NCBI RefSeq assembly: GCF_026278345.1
Contig: NZ_CP111085.1
Coordinates: forward strand, 4,033,501-4,097,500
From: Tellurirhabdus rosea
Lineage (GTDB): Bacteria > Bacteroidota > Bacteroidia > Cytophagales > Spirosomataceae
Direction of reading: 5' to 3'
Length of the DNA stretch: 64,000 nt
This document shows, piece by piece, positions 48,710 through 56,914 of this stretch. The notes below the pieces were generated by a model. The model did not search any database and was not told the origin of the DNA. It saw only the letters and a list, made by a program, of their open reading frames with translations. A program made the translations under genes and the position numbers. Each line of letters begins with the position of its first letter. The first letter of the stretch is position 1.

Positions 48710-48825
48710 TTCTCGCAGATGACCGCGGATTTTAGGCGCAGATTTACGGTTCGCCGTTGCGACGCAGATAAGAAACAAATCAGCGAAAATCTGCGCCCAA
48801 AATCCGCGCTAATCTGCGAGAAATA
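48710..48825. repeat. Intergenic inverted repeat, CGCAGATT/CGCGGATT-unit arms
   Basis: The left arm 48710-48746 (TTCTCGCAGATGACCGCGGATTTTAGGCGCAGATTT) pairs with 48786-48825 with about three mismatches. The core ACGGTTCGCCGTTGCGACG resembles those at 3778 and 43573. It lies between two minus-strand genes. Confidence 0.88.
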
Positions 48826-48840
48826 ATCCCAGTAAAAGAA

Positions 48841-49050
48841 TCAAGGCACCGGATCGTACCCGTGTCCGCCCCACGGATGACAGCGCCCGATGCGTTTGAG
48901 TCCCATCCAGCCGCCCTTCAGCGCCCCGTGTTTGCCGACGGCTTCAATCATGTACTGCGAGCAGGTGGGCGTGTACCGGCAGGCGTTGGGGAAAAAGGGC
49001 GAAATGGCACCCTGATAAAATCGAACGAAGGCAATCAGCAGGGTCTTCAT
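48841..49050 (-). CDS. yidD: YidD membrane protein insertion efficiency factor
   Basis: 69 residues, ATG start, exactly the size of the family. [32 protein letters not shown] and [23 protein letters not shown] cover nearly all family signature residues, including the three cysteines. It aids YidC-dependent insertion of inner-membrane proteins. Divergent from lgt, with a 91-nt gap. Confidence 0.96.
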   Translation of the reverse strand: MKTLLIAFVRFYQGAISPFFPNACRYTPTCSQYMIEAVGKHGALKGGWMGLKRIGRCHPWGGHGYDPVP

Positions 49051-49141
49051 GGGAGCATGAGGCTATCTGAAATCTTTGGCTATCTTTGCCGATAACTGAA
49101 ACCGGCCCAACCGGGGCCATTGACAACACAGGTTTTCACGA

Positions 49142-50047
49142 ATGCTGTCGTACATCATCTGGGACGTTAAGCCCGAAATCTTTGAAATTGGTTCCTTTGC
49201 CGTGCGCTGGTACGGACTTTTGTTTGCGCTGGGTTTTCTGGTCGGTCAGCAGATCATGATTCACGTTTTCAAGAAAGAAGGAAAACCGCTGGCCGATATC
49301 GACGCCCTGACGCTGTACATGGTCATCGCCACCGTCATCGGCGCCCGCTTCGGTCACTTCCTCTTCTACGAACCCGAGGTGCTGTTTTCCGACCCGCTCA
49401 AAGTCATTCTGCCTCCCTACGCCGGACTCGCCAGCCACGGAGGAGCCATCGGAATCATCACCGGCCTGTTCCTCTACGCCCGTTCGCGGCGAGGCTCGGG
49501 GCAGACGTTCCTGTGGGTGGCCGACCGCATCGCCATCACCGCCGCGCTGGGCGGCTGCTTTATCCGCCTTGGCAACCTGATGAACTCCGAAATCATCGGC
49601 ATTCCGACGACCGTGCCCTGGGGATTTGTCTTTATCAACGACCCGACTTCGCTCCAGACGGGCAACCCGGCCTTCGACATCGTCCGGGCCACCGTGTTCG
49701 ACGAGCGGCTGGGTGGTTTTGTGAACCGGCTGGTAACGGCCCGTCACCCGGCGCAGTTGTATGAAGCCCTTTCCTGCCTCGTTCTGTTCTTTATTCTGTT
49801 CTGGTTCTGGAACAGCCGCAAAGCCCGGACGCCCCGCGGCAGCATGGTGGGAATCTTCATGATCTGGATTTTTGGACTGCGGTTTTTCTACGAATTCCTC
49901 AAGGAAGACCAGGTCGCCTTCGAGCAGAACCTGACCCTGAACATGGGCCAGATTTTGAGCATTCCGGCCGCCCTGTTCGGGCTTTTCCTGCTGGTCCGCA
50001 GCACCTGGAACCCGGTTTCGAAAGAAGAAAAGGTGAAGATGCCTTAA
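49142..50047 (+). CDS. lgt: Prolipoprotein diacylglyceryl transferase
   Basis: 301 residues, ATG start. Seven membrane helices. The start IGSFAVRWYGLLFALGFLVG and GARFGHFLFYEPEV are typical. The signature GGAIGIITGLFLYARSRR and the FIRLGNLMNSEIIG segment (catalytic Arg and Asn, Glu) are intact, as is the HPAQLYEAL segment. It adds the diacylglyceryl group to the lipobox Cys of prolipoproteins, of which this window encodes at least seven. A terminator follows. Confidence 0.96.
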   Translation: MLSYIIWDVKPEIFEIGSFAVRWYGLLFALGFLVGQQIMIHVFKKEGKPLADIDALTLYMVIATVIGARFGHFLFYEPEVLFSDPLKVILPPYAGLASHGGAIGIITGLFLYARSRRGSGQTFLWVADRIAITAALGGCFIRLGNLMNSEIIGIPTTVPWGFVFINDPTSLQTGNPAFDIVRATVFDERLGGFVNRLVTARHPAQLYEALSCLVLFFILFWFWNSRKARTPRGSMVGIFMIWIFGLRFFYEFLKEDQVAFEQNLTLNMGQILSIPAALFGLFLLVRSTWNPVSKEEKVKMP

Positions 50048-50068
50048 GCAAACGCCGGATTGCCGCAG

Positions 50069-50090
50069 AACCCGCTGAACAGGCGGGTTT
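50069..50090 (+). terminator. Rho-independent terminator of lgt
   Basis: AACCCGC (50069-50075) pairs with GCGGGTT (50083-50089), followed by TTTGTGTTTT. Short stem with a T-rich tail, 21 nt past the lgt stop. Confidence 0.7.
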
Positions 50091-50180
50091 TGTGTTTTGG
50101 GGCCGGGCCGTTCCGGGGTCCGGTCGGAAGGTTATTCAGAAAGACTGACCCGACCGCTGGATTCCGTCCGTCCGCCGAAG

Positions 50181-50188
50181 TAATTTTG
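50181..50188 (+). promoter_or_regulatory. Candidate -7 box TAATTTTG for the BamA-like gene
   Basis: TAATTTTG matches TAnnTTTG exactly. The leader to ATG 50287 would be about 90 nt. No -33 TTG is evident. Confidence 0.45.
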
Positions 50189-50286
50189 TAGACTTTTTTG
50201 GAAAAGAACCGGGCGGGTCGAAAGATTAGCCGCCTGTTTGCTATATCCGCCATTTTGAGAACGCTTTTTGCAGTGCCTGAGGCTGA

Positions 50287-51669
50287 ATGCTCGTATCGCT
50301 ACTCCTTTATCTGACATCCCTGGGGACACCCGCCGCACCACCCGATTCCACCGTGATTGTGCGCTCGGTGCGTATTGACGGCAATCACCGGACCCGTGAG
50401 CGGATTATCCGGCGGGAGATGGAACTCCGCCCGGGCGATACCATCCGGGTAGGGCAGCTGGCCGAAAAACTGGCCTGGGACGGGCGTAAGATTTCGAATA
50501 CCAATCTGTTTATTACCGTCGATGTGGCGGCCGTTCCGGCCGATTCGCAGCGGATCGACGTGGAGGTGAAACTGAAGGAACGGATGTTTCTGTTTGCCTT
50601 TCCAACCTTCTTCCTGGCCGACCGGAATTTCAGCGAATGGTGGTACGAACGCAACCGCGACCTGCGCCGGACCATCTACGGCGGGCGGATGTACTACAAG
50701 AACGTGACCGGCAACAACGACCGCCTCCGCGCCATTTTGGAGTTCGGTTTTCTCACCCGCGCCGATCTGACGTACACGCTGCCGTACATCGACCGGGCGC
50801 AGAAGACGGGCATCAGCGTCGGAGCGTCCTACATCACCAACAAGGAAATTGCCTGGCGCTCGGCAGGCGACAAACTGGTGTATCTCCGCGACGAACGGCT
50901 GCTGCGCGACCGGTTTGCGGCGGGGGTGGTGCTGACGCGCCGGAACCAGTTTTACACCTTCCACCGGGCCGAACTGCGCTACAGCCGCACAAACGTTGCG
51001 GATACCATCGCCCGCCTCAACCCGGACTATTTTCTGGGCGGCCGCACCCGGCAGCGTTATTTTCACCTCGGTTACTCCTACATCTACGACCGCCGCGACA
51101 ACGTGGCCTACCCGCTCAAAGGCTACCAGCTCGAACTGAACGCCGACCGTTTCGGGCTGTTGCCGACCGACGATTTACAGCAAACGGAGCTGCAGGGAAG
51201 CCTGAGCCGGTTTGTGCCCCTCAGCCGCCGCTGGTACTTCAGCACGATGGTCAGCGGCAAACTGTCGTGGCCGGAACGCCAGCCGTATTTCAACCTGCGC
51301 GGCCTCGGTTATCTGAACGACTTTGTGCGGGGCTACGAACTTTACGTCATCGACGGACAACGGTACGGACTGGTCAAAAATACTTTTCGTTTTCAGGTGC
51401 TGAACATCCGGAAGACGTTTAAATGGATACCCGTCCGGCAGTTCAGCACGGTGCCGCTGGCCATTTATCTGACGGCTTACGGCGACGCGGGCTACGTGCA
51501 CAGTTCGCTGGCCAAACGGTACGAAAGCCGCTTTGCTAACCGCTGGCTGGGCGGTACGGGCCTGGGGCTGGACGTTGTAACGTTTTACAATGCCGTGTTT
51601 CAGTTTAATTATGCCGTCAACGGGCGCGGCGAAACCGGCTTTTATTTCACATATTTGTACGATTTGTAA
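50287..51669 (+). CDS. BamA/TamA-like outer-membrane protein with one POTRA domain
   Basis: 460 residues, ATG start, short signal peptide. Residues about 24-100 are a POTRA domain (VIVRSVRIDGNHRTRERIIRREMELRPGD; ISNTNLFITVDVAAVP). From about 115 onwards the pattern is a 16-stranded barrel with alternating aromatic strands, ending YLYDL. TamA/BamA-like two-domain proteins of this size occur in many Bacteroidota in addition to the true BamA, with unknown partners. The lipoprotein gene downstream (31 nt) may be cotranscribed. Confidence 0.85.
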   Translation: MLVSLLLYLTSLGTPAAPPDSTVIVRSVRIDGNHRTRERIIRREMELRPGDTIRVGQLAEKLAWDGRKISNTNLFITVDVAAVPADSQRIDVEVKLKERMFLFAFPTFFLADRNFSEWWYERNRDLRRTIYGGRMYYKNVTGNNDRLRAILEFGFLTRADLTYTLPYIDRAQKTGISVGASYITNKEIAWRSAGDKLVYLRDERLLRDRFAAGVVLTRRNQFYTFHRAELRYSRTNVADTIARLNPDYFLGGRTRQRYFHLGYSYIYDRRDNVAYPLKGYQLELNADRFGLLPTDDLQQTELQGSLSRFVPLSRRWYFSTMVSGKLSWPERQPYFNLRGLGYLNDFVRGYELYVIDGQRYGLVKNTFRFQVLNIRKTFKWIPVRQFSTVPLAIYLTAYGDAGYVHSSLAKRYESRFANRWLGGTGLGLDVVTFYNAVFQFNYAVNGRGETGFYFTYLYDL

Positions 51670-51699
51670 ACGCGGACGGAGCCTCCGCACCTGATACCA

Positions 51700-52278
51700 A
51701 TGCGCTTTCTTACTTTATTCGCGGCCACTTTGTTGACGGTCAGCGCCTGCAATACCAAAAAGTCCGGGGATGCCGTGCAGCAGACGGATAGCACCACCCA
51801 GACGCAGCCGGCCACGGAAACGTCCGCCGACATCGAAGCGAGCGCCGACCTGCGCCGGCTGGTGGGCGAAGACACCGGGCTGTTCCGGGGCGTGAACCTG
51901 GGCGACGCCATTGCGGACGTGAAGGCAAAAGAAAAAATCGAGCAGTTCGAAACCAGTTCGAGCCACGTAGGCTACACGTTTGAGTACCCGAATCTGGAAA
52001 GCACGGACATTCTGTACTTTCACGACCCGGCGGGAAAAGTCAACAAGATTGACGTCGATCTGTATCTCAATGACCAGGCGTCGCTGACCCGGTACACGCG
52101 GGAATTGACGGACTACTTCAACCAGCGTTTTGGCAGGCAGGTGCCAAACGGGTCCGAAACGGTCTGGAATGCCCCCGCCGCGCGGCTGGTGATGAAAGAC
52201 GTCACCAAGGGCAAGAACTTCGGCCTGAAATTTACCTTCACCGGGGCGGCCACCAACCTTTCGGCCTCGGCAAAGTAA
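51700..52278 (+). CDS. Hypothetical lipoprotein
   Basis: 192 residues, ATG start. Lipobox LLTVSAC (Cys17), followed by a T/Q/S-rich linker (about 20-45) and a compact domain (about 50-190) with LGDAIADVKAKEKIEQFETSSSHVGYTFEYP and DILYFHDPAGKVNKIDVDLYLND. I recognise no family. It follows the BamA-like gene closely and ends at a strong terminator. Confidence 0.75.
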   Translation: MRFLTLFAATLLTVSACNTKKSGDAVQQTDSTTQTQPATETSADIEASADLRRLVGEDTGLFRGVNLGDAIADVKAKEKIEQFETSSSHVGYTFEYPNLESTDILYFHDPAGKVNKIDVDLYLNDQASLTRYTRELTDYFNQRFGRQVPNGSETVWNAPAARLVMKDVTKGKNFGLKFTFTGAATNLSASAK

Positions 52279-52304
52279 GGCTTCATAAAAAATCAACCCC
52301 CAAA

Positions 52305-52359
52305 AAAGCGGCGGTCCGAACCGGAGTTTGTTGACTCACCCGGTTCGGACCGCCGCTTT
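52305..52359. terminator. Bidirectional terminator, 20-bp perfect stem
   Basis: Bases 52305-52324 and 52340-52359 are fully complementary (AAAGCGGCGGTCCGAACCGG) with a 15-nt loop. It sits between the convergent lipoprotein and ilvE genes, with A/T stretches on both sides. Confidence 0.9.
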
Positions 52360-52373
52360 CTATGTTTTGGAGC

Positions 52374-53444
52374 TTATACCGCTTTGTACGTCCAGCCGAA
52401 GATGTCCTCCGAACGGCCCGTGCGCAGGTCGTCCAGGAAGTGATACACCCGGCGGGCCACCGAATCTTCCGTCTGTTCGGGCAGGTTGTAATCCGTGCCT
52501 TCGTAGCCGATCAGGGCGTAGGGCGATACGACAACGGCCGTACCGACGCCGAACGCTTCCGTCACCCGGCCGTTCTGCAGGCCGCTGATGACCTCCTCGA
52601 CCGAAACGGGACGCTCGTCGATCTCAACGCCGAGGTGGCGGACAATCTGCAGCACGCTGTCGCGCGTAACGCCTCTCAGGATGGTGTCCGAAGCGGGCGG
52701 CGTCACCACCTTGCCGTCGATGACAAACATCACGTTCATCGTACCGGACTCTTCGAAGTACCGATGGTCTCTGGCGTCGGTCCACAGAATCTGGTCGTAA
52801 CCGGCCTGCTGGGCGAGCATGGTCGGGTACATCGACCCAGCATAGTTGCCCGCACACTTGGCGTAACCCACGCCGCCGGGGGCGGCCCGGATGTATTCCG
52901 TTTCGACTTTCACCTTCGGCGGCTTGGCGTAATAGGTCCCAACCGGGCAGGTGAAAATGCAGAAACGGTACGTTTTGGACGGAGCGACGCCGAGGAAGGT
53001 GTCGGTCGCGAACATGTACGGACGAATGTAAAGCGAACTGCCCGGCGTGCTCGGCACCCAGTCGGCGTCGGCTTTCAGCAGGGCTTCCAGACCGCCCATG
53101 AAGACGTCTTCCGGTAGCGTGGCCATGCACATGCGCTTGGCCGACTCGTTCATCCGGCGGAAGTTATCCAGCGGACGGAACAGGAGCACTTCACCCGCTT
53201 CGTTTTTGTACGCCTTCATGCCTTCAAAAATCGCCTGTCCGTAGTGCAGGGACGAAAGGGCCGGGCTTAGCGTGAAGTTATCGAACGGCACGACCTGTAG
53301 GTTGGTCCACTGACCATCCACAAAATCGGCCACGAACATGTGGTCCGAGAAGTGCTTGCCGAAGGGCAGGTTGTTGAAATCGACCTCCTCAATCCGGGAG
53401 CGTCCTGCTTTGCGCAGTTCGATGCTGAGTACGTCCGTAGTCAT
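52374..53444 (-). CDS. ilvE: Branched-chain amino-acid aminotransferase
   Basis: 356 residues, ATG start. Class IV aminotransferase of the eukaryotic-like BCAT type: LHYGQAIFEGMKAYK (about 67-81), RMCMATLPE, SLYIRPYMFATDTFLGV, and RAAPGGVGYAKCAGNYAGS (PLP Lys in YAK, about 196). It interconverts Val, Leu and Ile with their 2-oxo acids. Transcribed alone from a candidate promoter at 53506. Confidence 0.95.
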   Translation of the reverse strand: MTTDVLSIELRKAGRSRIEEVDFNNLPFGKHFSDHMFVADFVDGQWTNLQVVPFDNFTLSPALSSLHYGQAIFEGMKAYKNEAGEVLLFRPLDNFRRMNESAKRMCMATLPEDVFMGGLEALLKADADWVPSTPGSSLYIRPYMFATDTFLGVAPSKTYRFCIFTCPVGTYYAKPPKVKVETEYIRAAPGGVGYAKCAGNYAGSMYPTMLAQQAGYDQILWTDARDHRYFEESGTMNVMFVIDGKVVTPPASDTILRGVTRDSVLQIVRHLGVEIDERPVSVEEVISGLQNGRVTEAFGVGTAVVVSPYALIGYEGTDYNLPEQTEDSVARRVYHFLDDLRTGRSEDIFGWTYKAV

Positions 53445-53505
53445 TGTTGTATCCGATAAGGTCCGCCCGATTAACCACCAAACGGGGCAGAGAGTTGATA
53501 GCCAG

Positions 53506-53513
53506 CAAATGTA
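53506..53513 (-). promoter_or_regulatory. Bacteroidota -7 box TACATTTG for ilvE
   Basis: On the minus strand the bases read TACATTTG, an exact TAnnTTTG match. A TTCG (near-match to TTTG) lies 22 nt upstream. The leader is about 55 nt to ATG 53444. Confidence 0.6.
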
Positions 53514-53679
53514 GGGAATTTGAATTGTAGTTTATCGAATAAACGTGATTAACGAAGAAAAAAGTTGTCTTAACAAGTATATGGCTTTTTTCGGCGGATA
53601 AAGCGCCTCCTTCTGCGCGCCGTTTTGACCAGCTGATCCAAAACAGCGCGGGCAATACTTATGAGTAATACTTACCAAA

Positions 53680-53711
53680 TTGACTCTCCGGCTGGATTAG
53701 AGATATGGTTG
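53680..53711 (+). promoter_or_regulatory. Candidate promoter of the SusC operon (TTG-N21-TATGGTTG)
   Basis: TTG at 53680-53682 and TATGGTTG at 53704-53711 (7 of 8 to TAnnTTTG) are 21 nt apart. The region from 53445 to 53858 is the longest gap in the window (414 nt) and is AT-rich. Besides this and the ilvE box it contains the hairpin at 53806; I see no gene in it. Confidence 0.45.
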
Positions 53712-53805
53712 AAAAATGAGAATATATACTATTTTTTATAATTATTAAAATATTTTATAAATAAGGTTGCCAACCAACCATTTTTTATGATATTTAAGCG
53801 AGGAA

Positions 53806-53826
53806 GCACAGAACTTCCTTCTGTGC
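53806..53826 (+). promoter_or_regulatory. Leader hairpin upstream of SusC
   Basis: GCACAGAA (53806-53813) pairs perfectly with TTCTGTGC (53819-53826) around a 5-nt loop. It lies 32 nt before the SusC start at 53859, within the predicted 5' leader, and has no T run, so it is not a terminator. It could affect translation or RNA stability. Confidence 0.45.
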
Positions 53827-53858
53827 CAACCTATCCAAAACCTAACTTTTCAAGCTCT

Positions 53859-56800
53859 ATGTACAGAAAACTACTCATGTTTCTGGCGTTGTGTCTTACT
53901 GTGACCCGACTCTGGGCGCAGGAACGACAGGTGTCCGGAACAGTCACGGACGAGGCAGGGCAGGCGATGCCCGGCGCCAACGTGGTGGTGAAAGGAACCA
54001 CGCGCGGAACGAACACCGATGCCAGCGGTGCCTTCCGGATTGCCGTTCAGCCGGGCGCGGCTACGCTGACCATCTCGACGGTCGGCTACCTGTCGCAGGA
54101 AGTAGCGGTCGGGGCCGGTCAGTCGACGGTCAGCGTGACGTTACAGCCCGATACCCGGACCCTGCAGGAAGTCACCATCACCGGCGCCCTCGGGATTGAG
54201 CGGCAGGCGAAGACCCTGACGTACTCGGCCCAGCGCGTGGAAGGCCGCCAGCTGACCGAGGTGCGGGATGCCAACTTCGTCAATACCCTGTCGGGAAAAG
54301 TGGCGGGGCTGGTCGTCACGCAGGGAGCCGGTGGCCCGGGTGCCGCCGCGCGCGTGGTGCTGCGGGGTAACCGCTCCATCCAGGGCAGCAACAACGCCCT
54401 GTTTGTCATCGACGGGATGCCCATCGACAATTCGCTTGGCGGACAGGTCGGCAACGACTTCGGCGGGTTCAACGGCAGCGACGGCGCCGCCAACATCAAC
54501 CCCGACGATATTGAGTCTATTTCGGTGCTGAAAGGAGCCGCCGCCGCCGCCCTTTACGGCTCACGGGCCGCCAACGGCGTCATTATGGTCTCGACCAAAC
54601 GCGGGAAGGTTGGCCGGGTGCAGACAAGCCTCAATTCGGGTGTAGCCATCGAATCCCCGACGATTCTGCCGAACCTGCAGAACACCTACGGACAGGGCAA
54701 CGGGGGAAATGCGGGCGACAAAGCCAGCGGCAGCTGGGGCGCGCCAACCACCACTTACCCCGACAACGTCCGGGACTTTTTCCGCAACGGGGTGTCTACC
54801 AACAACTCCATCGGCGTCACCGGCGGTACGGAAAAGGTACAGTCGTATTTTTCCTACACGCACAACTACAACCAGGGCCTCATTCCGAACAACGACCTGA
54901 CGCGCCACACGCTGAACCTGCGCGTAAGTAACCAGATCAGCAAACGCTTCTCGACGGATGCCCGCATTACGTACGTCAATCAGCTGATCGACAACAAGAT
55001 CAAGGTTGGCGAAGAAAGCGGCATTGTCATGAACGTGTACAAAATCCCGCGCAGCGTTGATCTGGCAAAATACGAGCAGTTTGAAGACGCCCAGGGCAAC
55101 CCGACGTACTGGACAACCTCGTCCATCTACATGAACCCGTACTGGACGCTGAACCGGACGCTGAACAACGAACTCCGGAACCGCATCAGTGCCCTGGCCG
55201 TCGCCCGTTACGAACTGGCCGACTGGCTGACCCTGCAGGGCCGGGTGAGCTACGACCGCTACGACGACCGCTCGACGTTCAAGTATTACGACAAAACGCT
55301 GCTGTTTGCGCAGGCGGGCGGTTCGTACCAGGTAGCCACTTCCCAGAACATCGAACGCAACATGGACCTGCTGCTGCTGGGCAACAAGAAGTTTGGCGAT
55401 AGTTTTGCGCTCAATTTTACGCTGGGCGGTTCGCTCAACGACCGGTCTTACGTGTACACCGCCACCAACGCCAACGGCCTGCTGGTGCCCAACAAGTTCG
55501 ACCTTTCGTTTGCCAACAACCTCTCGGTAGGGACCGAACTGGTTCAGCGCCAGTTGCAGGCCCTGCTCGGAACGGCCCAGTTTTCGTACAAAGACTGGCT
55601 GATTCTGGACCTGACGGCCCGGAACGACTGGTCGTCTACGCTGCCGAAGCCGTATTCGTACTTCTACCCGTCGGTGGGCGCTACCGTGATTCTTTCGGAG
55701 GTCACCAAACTGCCGTCGGCCATTTCGTTTGCCAAACTGCGCGGTTCGATCACGCAGGTCGGTAACGATGCGCCGCCTTATCTGCTCCAGCAGACGTACT
55801 CCTTCGGGCAGGGCGGAACGGGCGGCTTTATTTCCCGCGACGACCTGAAAGCCATCGAGAACCTGAAACCGGAACTGACCACAGCCCGCGAATTCGGTGC
55901 CGATGTGCGGTTCCTCAACAACCGCCTTGGCCTCGACTTCACCTGGTACCGGACCAATTCCAAGAACCAGCTCCTGCGCCTGGGTCTGGCTCCGGCCTCC
56001 GGCTTCTCGCAGCAGTTCATCAACGCCGGAAATGTGCAGAACTCCGGAATTGAACTGACGCTGACGGGCAAACCGCTGTCCGACGCGAGCCGCCTGGGCT
56101 GGGATGTTTCGGTGAACCTCGCCCACAACGTGAGCAAAATCGTCGAACTGCACCCCGACATCAAGCGGGCTTTTCTGGGCGGCGGCTACGGCCGGACGGC
56201 CGGGCCGGTTGTGGAGGAAGGCGGCCGTTACGGAGACCTGTATGCGCAGACGTGGAAACGCGACGCCCAGGGCCGGTTTGTCGTGGATGCCAACGGCAAG
56301 CCGGTGGCGACGGACCAGCAGAAGATCGGCAATTTCAACCCCAACCTCATGCTGGGCTTCAGCAACACGTTCACGCTGGGCGGCTGGTCGGCACGGGTGC
56401 TGTTTGACGGGCGCTTCGGCGGAATCATGACCTCCGGCACGGACGCCAACCTGGCTTTCGACGGCAATGCGGACTACACCACGGCCAACCGGACCGGCAA
56501 CTGGGTGCTGCCAGCCGTCACCGAAAGCGGCGAAACGAACACCAAGGCGATCAATGCCGAAACGTTCTGGACCACCGTTTCGGGCGGACGTTACTCCTGG
56601 GGTGAATTCTTTACCTACGACGCCACGAACGTACGCCTGCGGGAAATGTCCATCGGCTACACGCTCAATCTGCCTAAATTCTTTATCCGCTCGGCGCAGC
56701 TGTCGCTGGTGGGCCGCAACCTGTTTTTCCTCTACCGCGGCAACGCCATCCTCGACATTCCGGGCGTCGGCAAACGGAAGATGCAGTTTGACCCGGATGT

Positions 56801-56891
56801 CAACCTCGGCGCTGGCAACTACCAGGGCGTGGAATACGGCAACCTGCCGTCCTCGCGCTCGGTCGGTCTGAACCTGAAATTGTCTTTCTAA
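53859..56891 (+). CDS. SusC/RagA-family TonB-dependent transporter
   Basis: 1010 residues from ATG at 53859 (MYRKLLMFLALCLTVTRLWAQ signal peptide); an ATG at 53787 would prefix 24 polar residues and read through the leader hairpin. Order: carboxypeptidase-regulatory-like domain (about 24-105; VSGTVTDEAGQAMPGANVVVKGTTRGT), TonB plug (about 125-235; VRDANFVNTLSGKVAGLVVTQ, RGNRSIQGSNNALFVIDGMPID, GAAAAALYGSRAANGVI) and a 22-stranded barrel to the C-terminal Phe. It transports a ligand bound by the SusD partner. No glycoside hydrolase is adjacent, so the ligand, sugar or peptide, is unknown. Confidence 0.95.
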   Translation: MYRKLLMFLALCLTVTRLWAQERQVSGTVTDEAGQAMPGANVVVKGTTRGTNTDASGAFRIAVQPGAATLTISTVGYLSQEVAVGAGQSTVSVTLQPDTRTLQEVTITGALGIERQAKTLTYSAQRVEGRQLTEVRDANFVNTLSGKVAGLVVTQGAGGPGAAARVVLRGNRSIQGSNNALFVIDGMPIDNSLGGQVGNDFGGFNGSDGAANINPDDIESISVLKGAAAAALYGSRAANGVIMVSTKRGKVGRVQTSLNSGVAIESPTILPNLQNTYGQGNGGNAGDKASGSWGAPTTTYPDNVRDFFRNGVSTNNSIGVTGGTEKVQSYFSYTHNYNQGLIPNNDLTRHTLNLRVSNQISKRFSTDARITYVNQLIDNKIKVGEESGIVMNVYKIPRSVDLAKYEQFEDAQGNPTYWTTSSIYMNPYWTLNRTLNNELRNRISALAVARYELADWLTLQGRVSYDRYDDRSTFKYYDKTLLFAQAGGSYQVATSQNIERNMDLLLLGNKKFGDSFALNFTLGGSLNDRSYVYTATNANGLLVPNKFDLSFANNLSVGTELVQRQLQALLGTAQFSYKDWLILDLTARNDWSSTLPKPYSYFYPSVGATVILSEVTKLPSAISFAKLRGSITQVGNDAPPYLLQQTYSFGQGGTGGFISRDDLKAIENLKPELTTAREFGADVRFLNNRLGLDFTWYRTNSKNQLLRLGLAPASGFSQQFINAGNVQNSGIELTLTGKPLSDASRLGWDVSVNLAHNVSKIVELHPDIKRAFLGGGYGRTAGPVVEEGGRYGDLYAQTWKRDAQGRFVVDANGKPVATDQQKIGNFNPNLMLGFSNTFTLGGWSARVLFDGRFGGIMTSGTDANLAFDGNADYTTANRTGNWVLPAVTESGETNTKAINAETFWTTVSGGRYSWGEFFTYDATNVRLREMSIGYTLNLPKFFIRSAQLSLVGRNLFFLYRGNAILDIPGVGKRKMQFDPDVNLGAGNYQGVEYGNLPSSRSVGLNLKLSF

Positions 56892-56914
56892 CCCGCAACT
56901 CTGCTTAGCAAGCT

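Noticed and set aside
54561..56153. 530-codon open frame antisense to SusC
   Set aside because: It is a shadow of the SusC barrel region and shows no family features.
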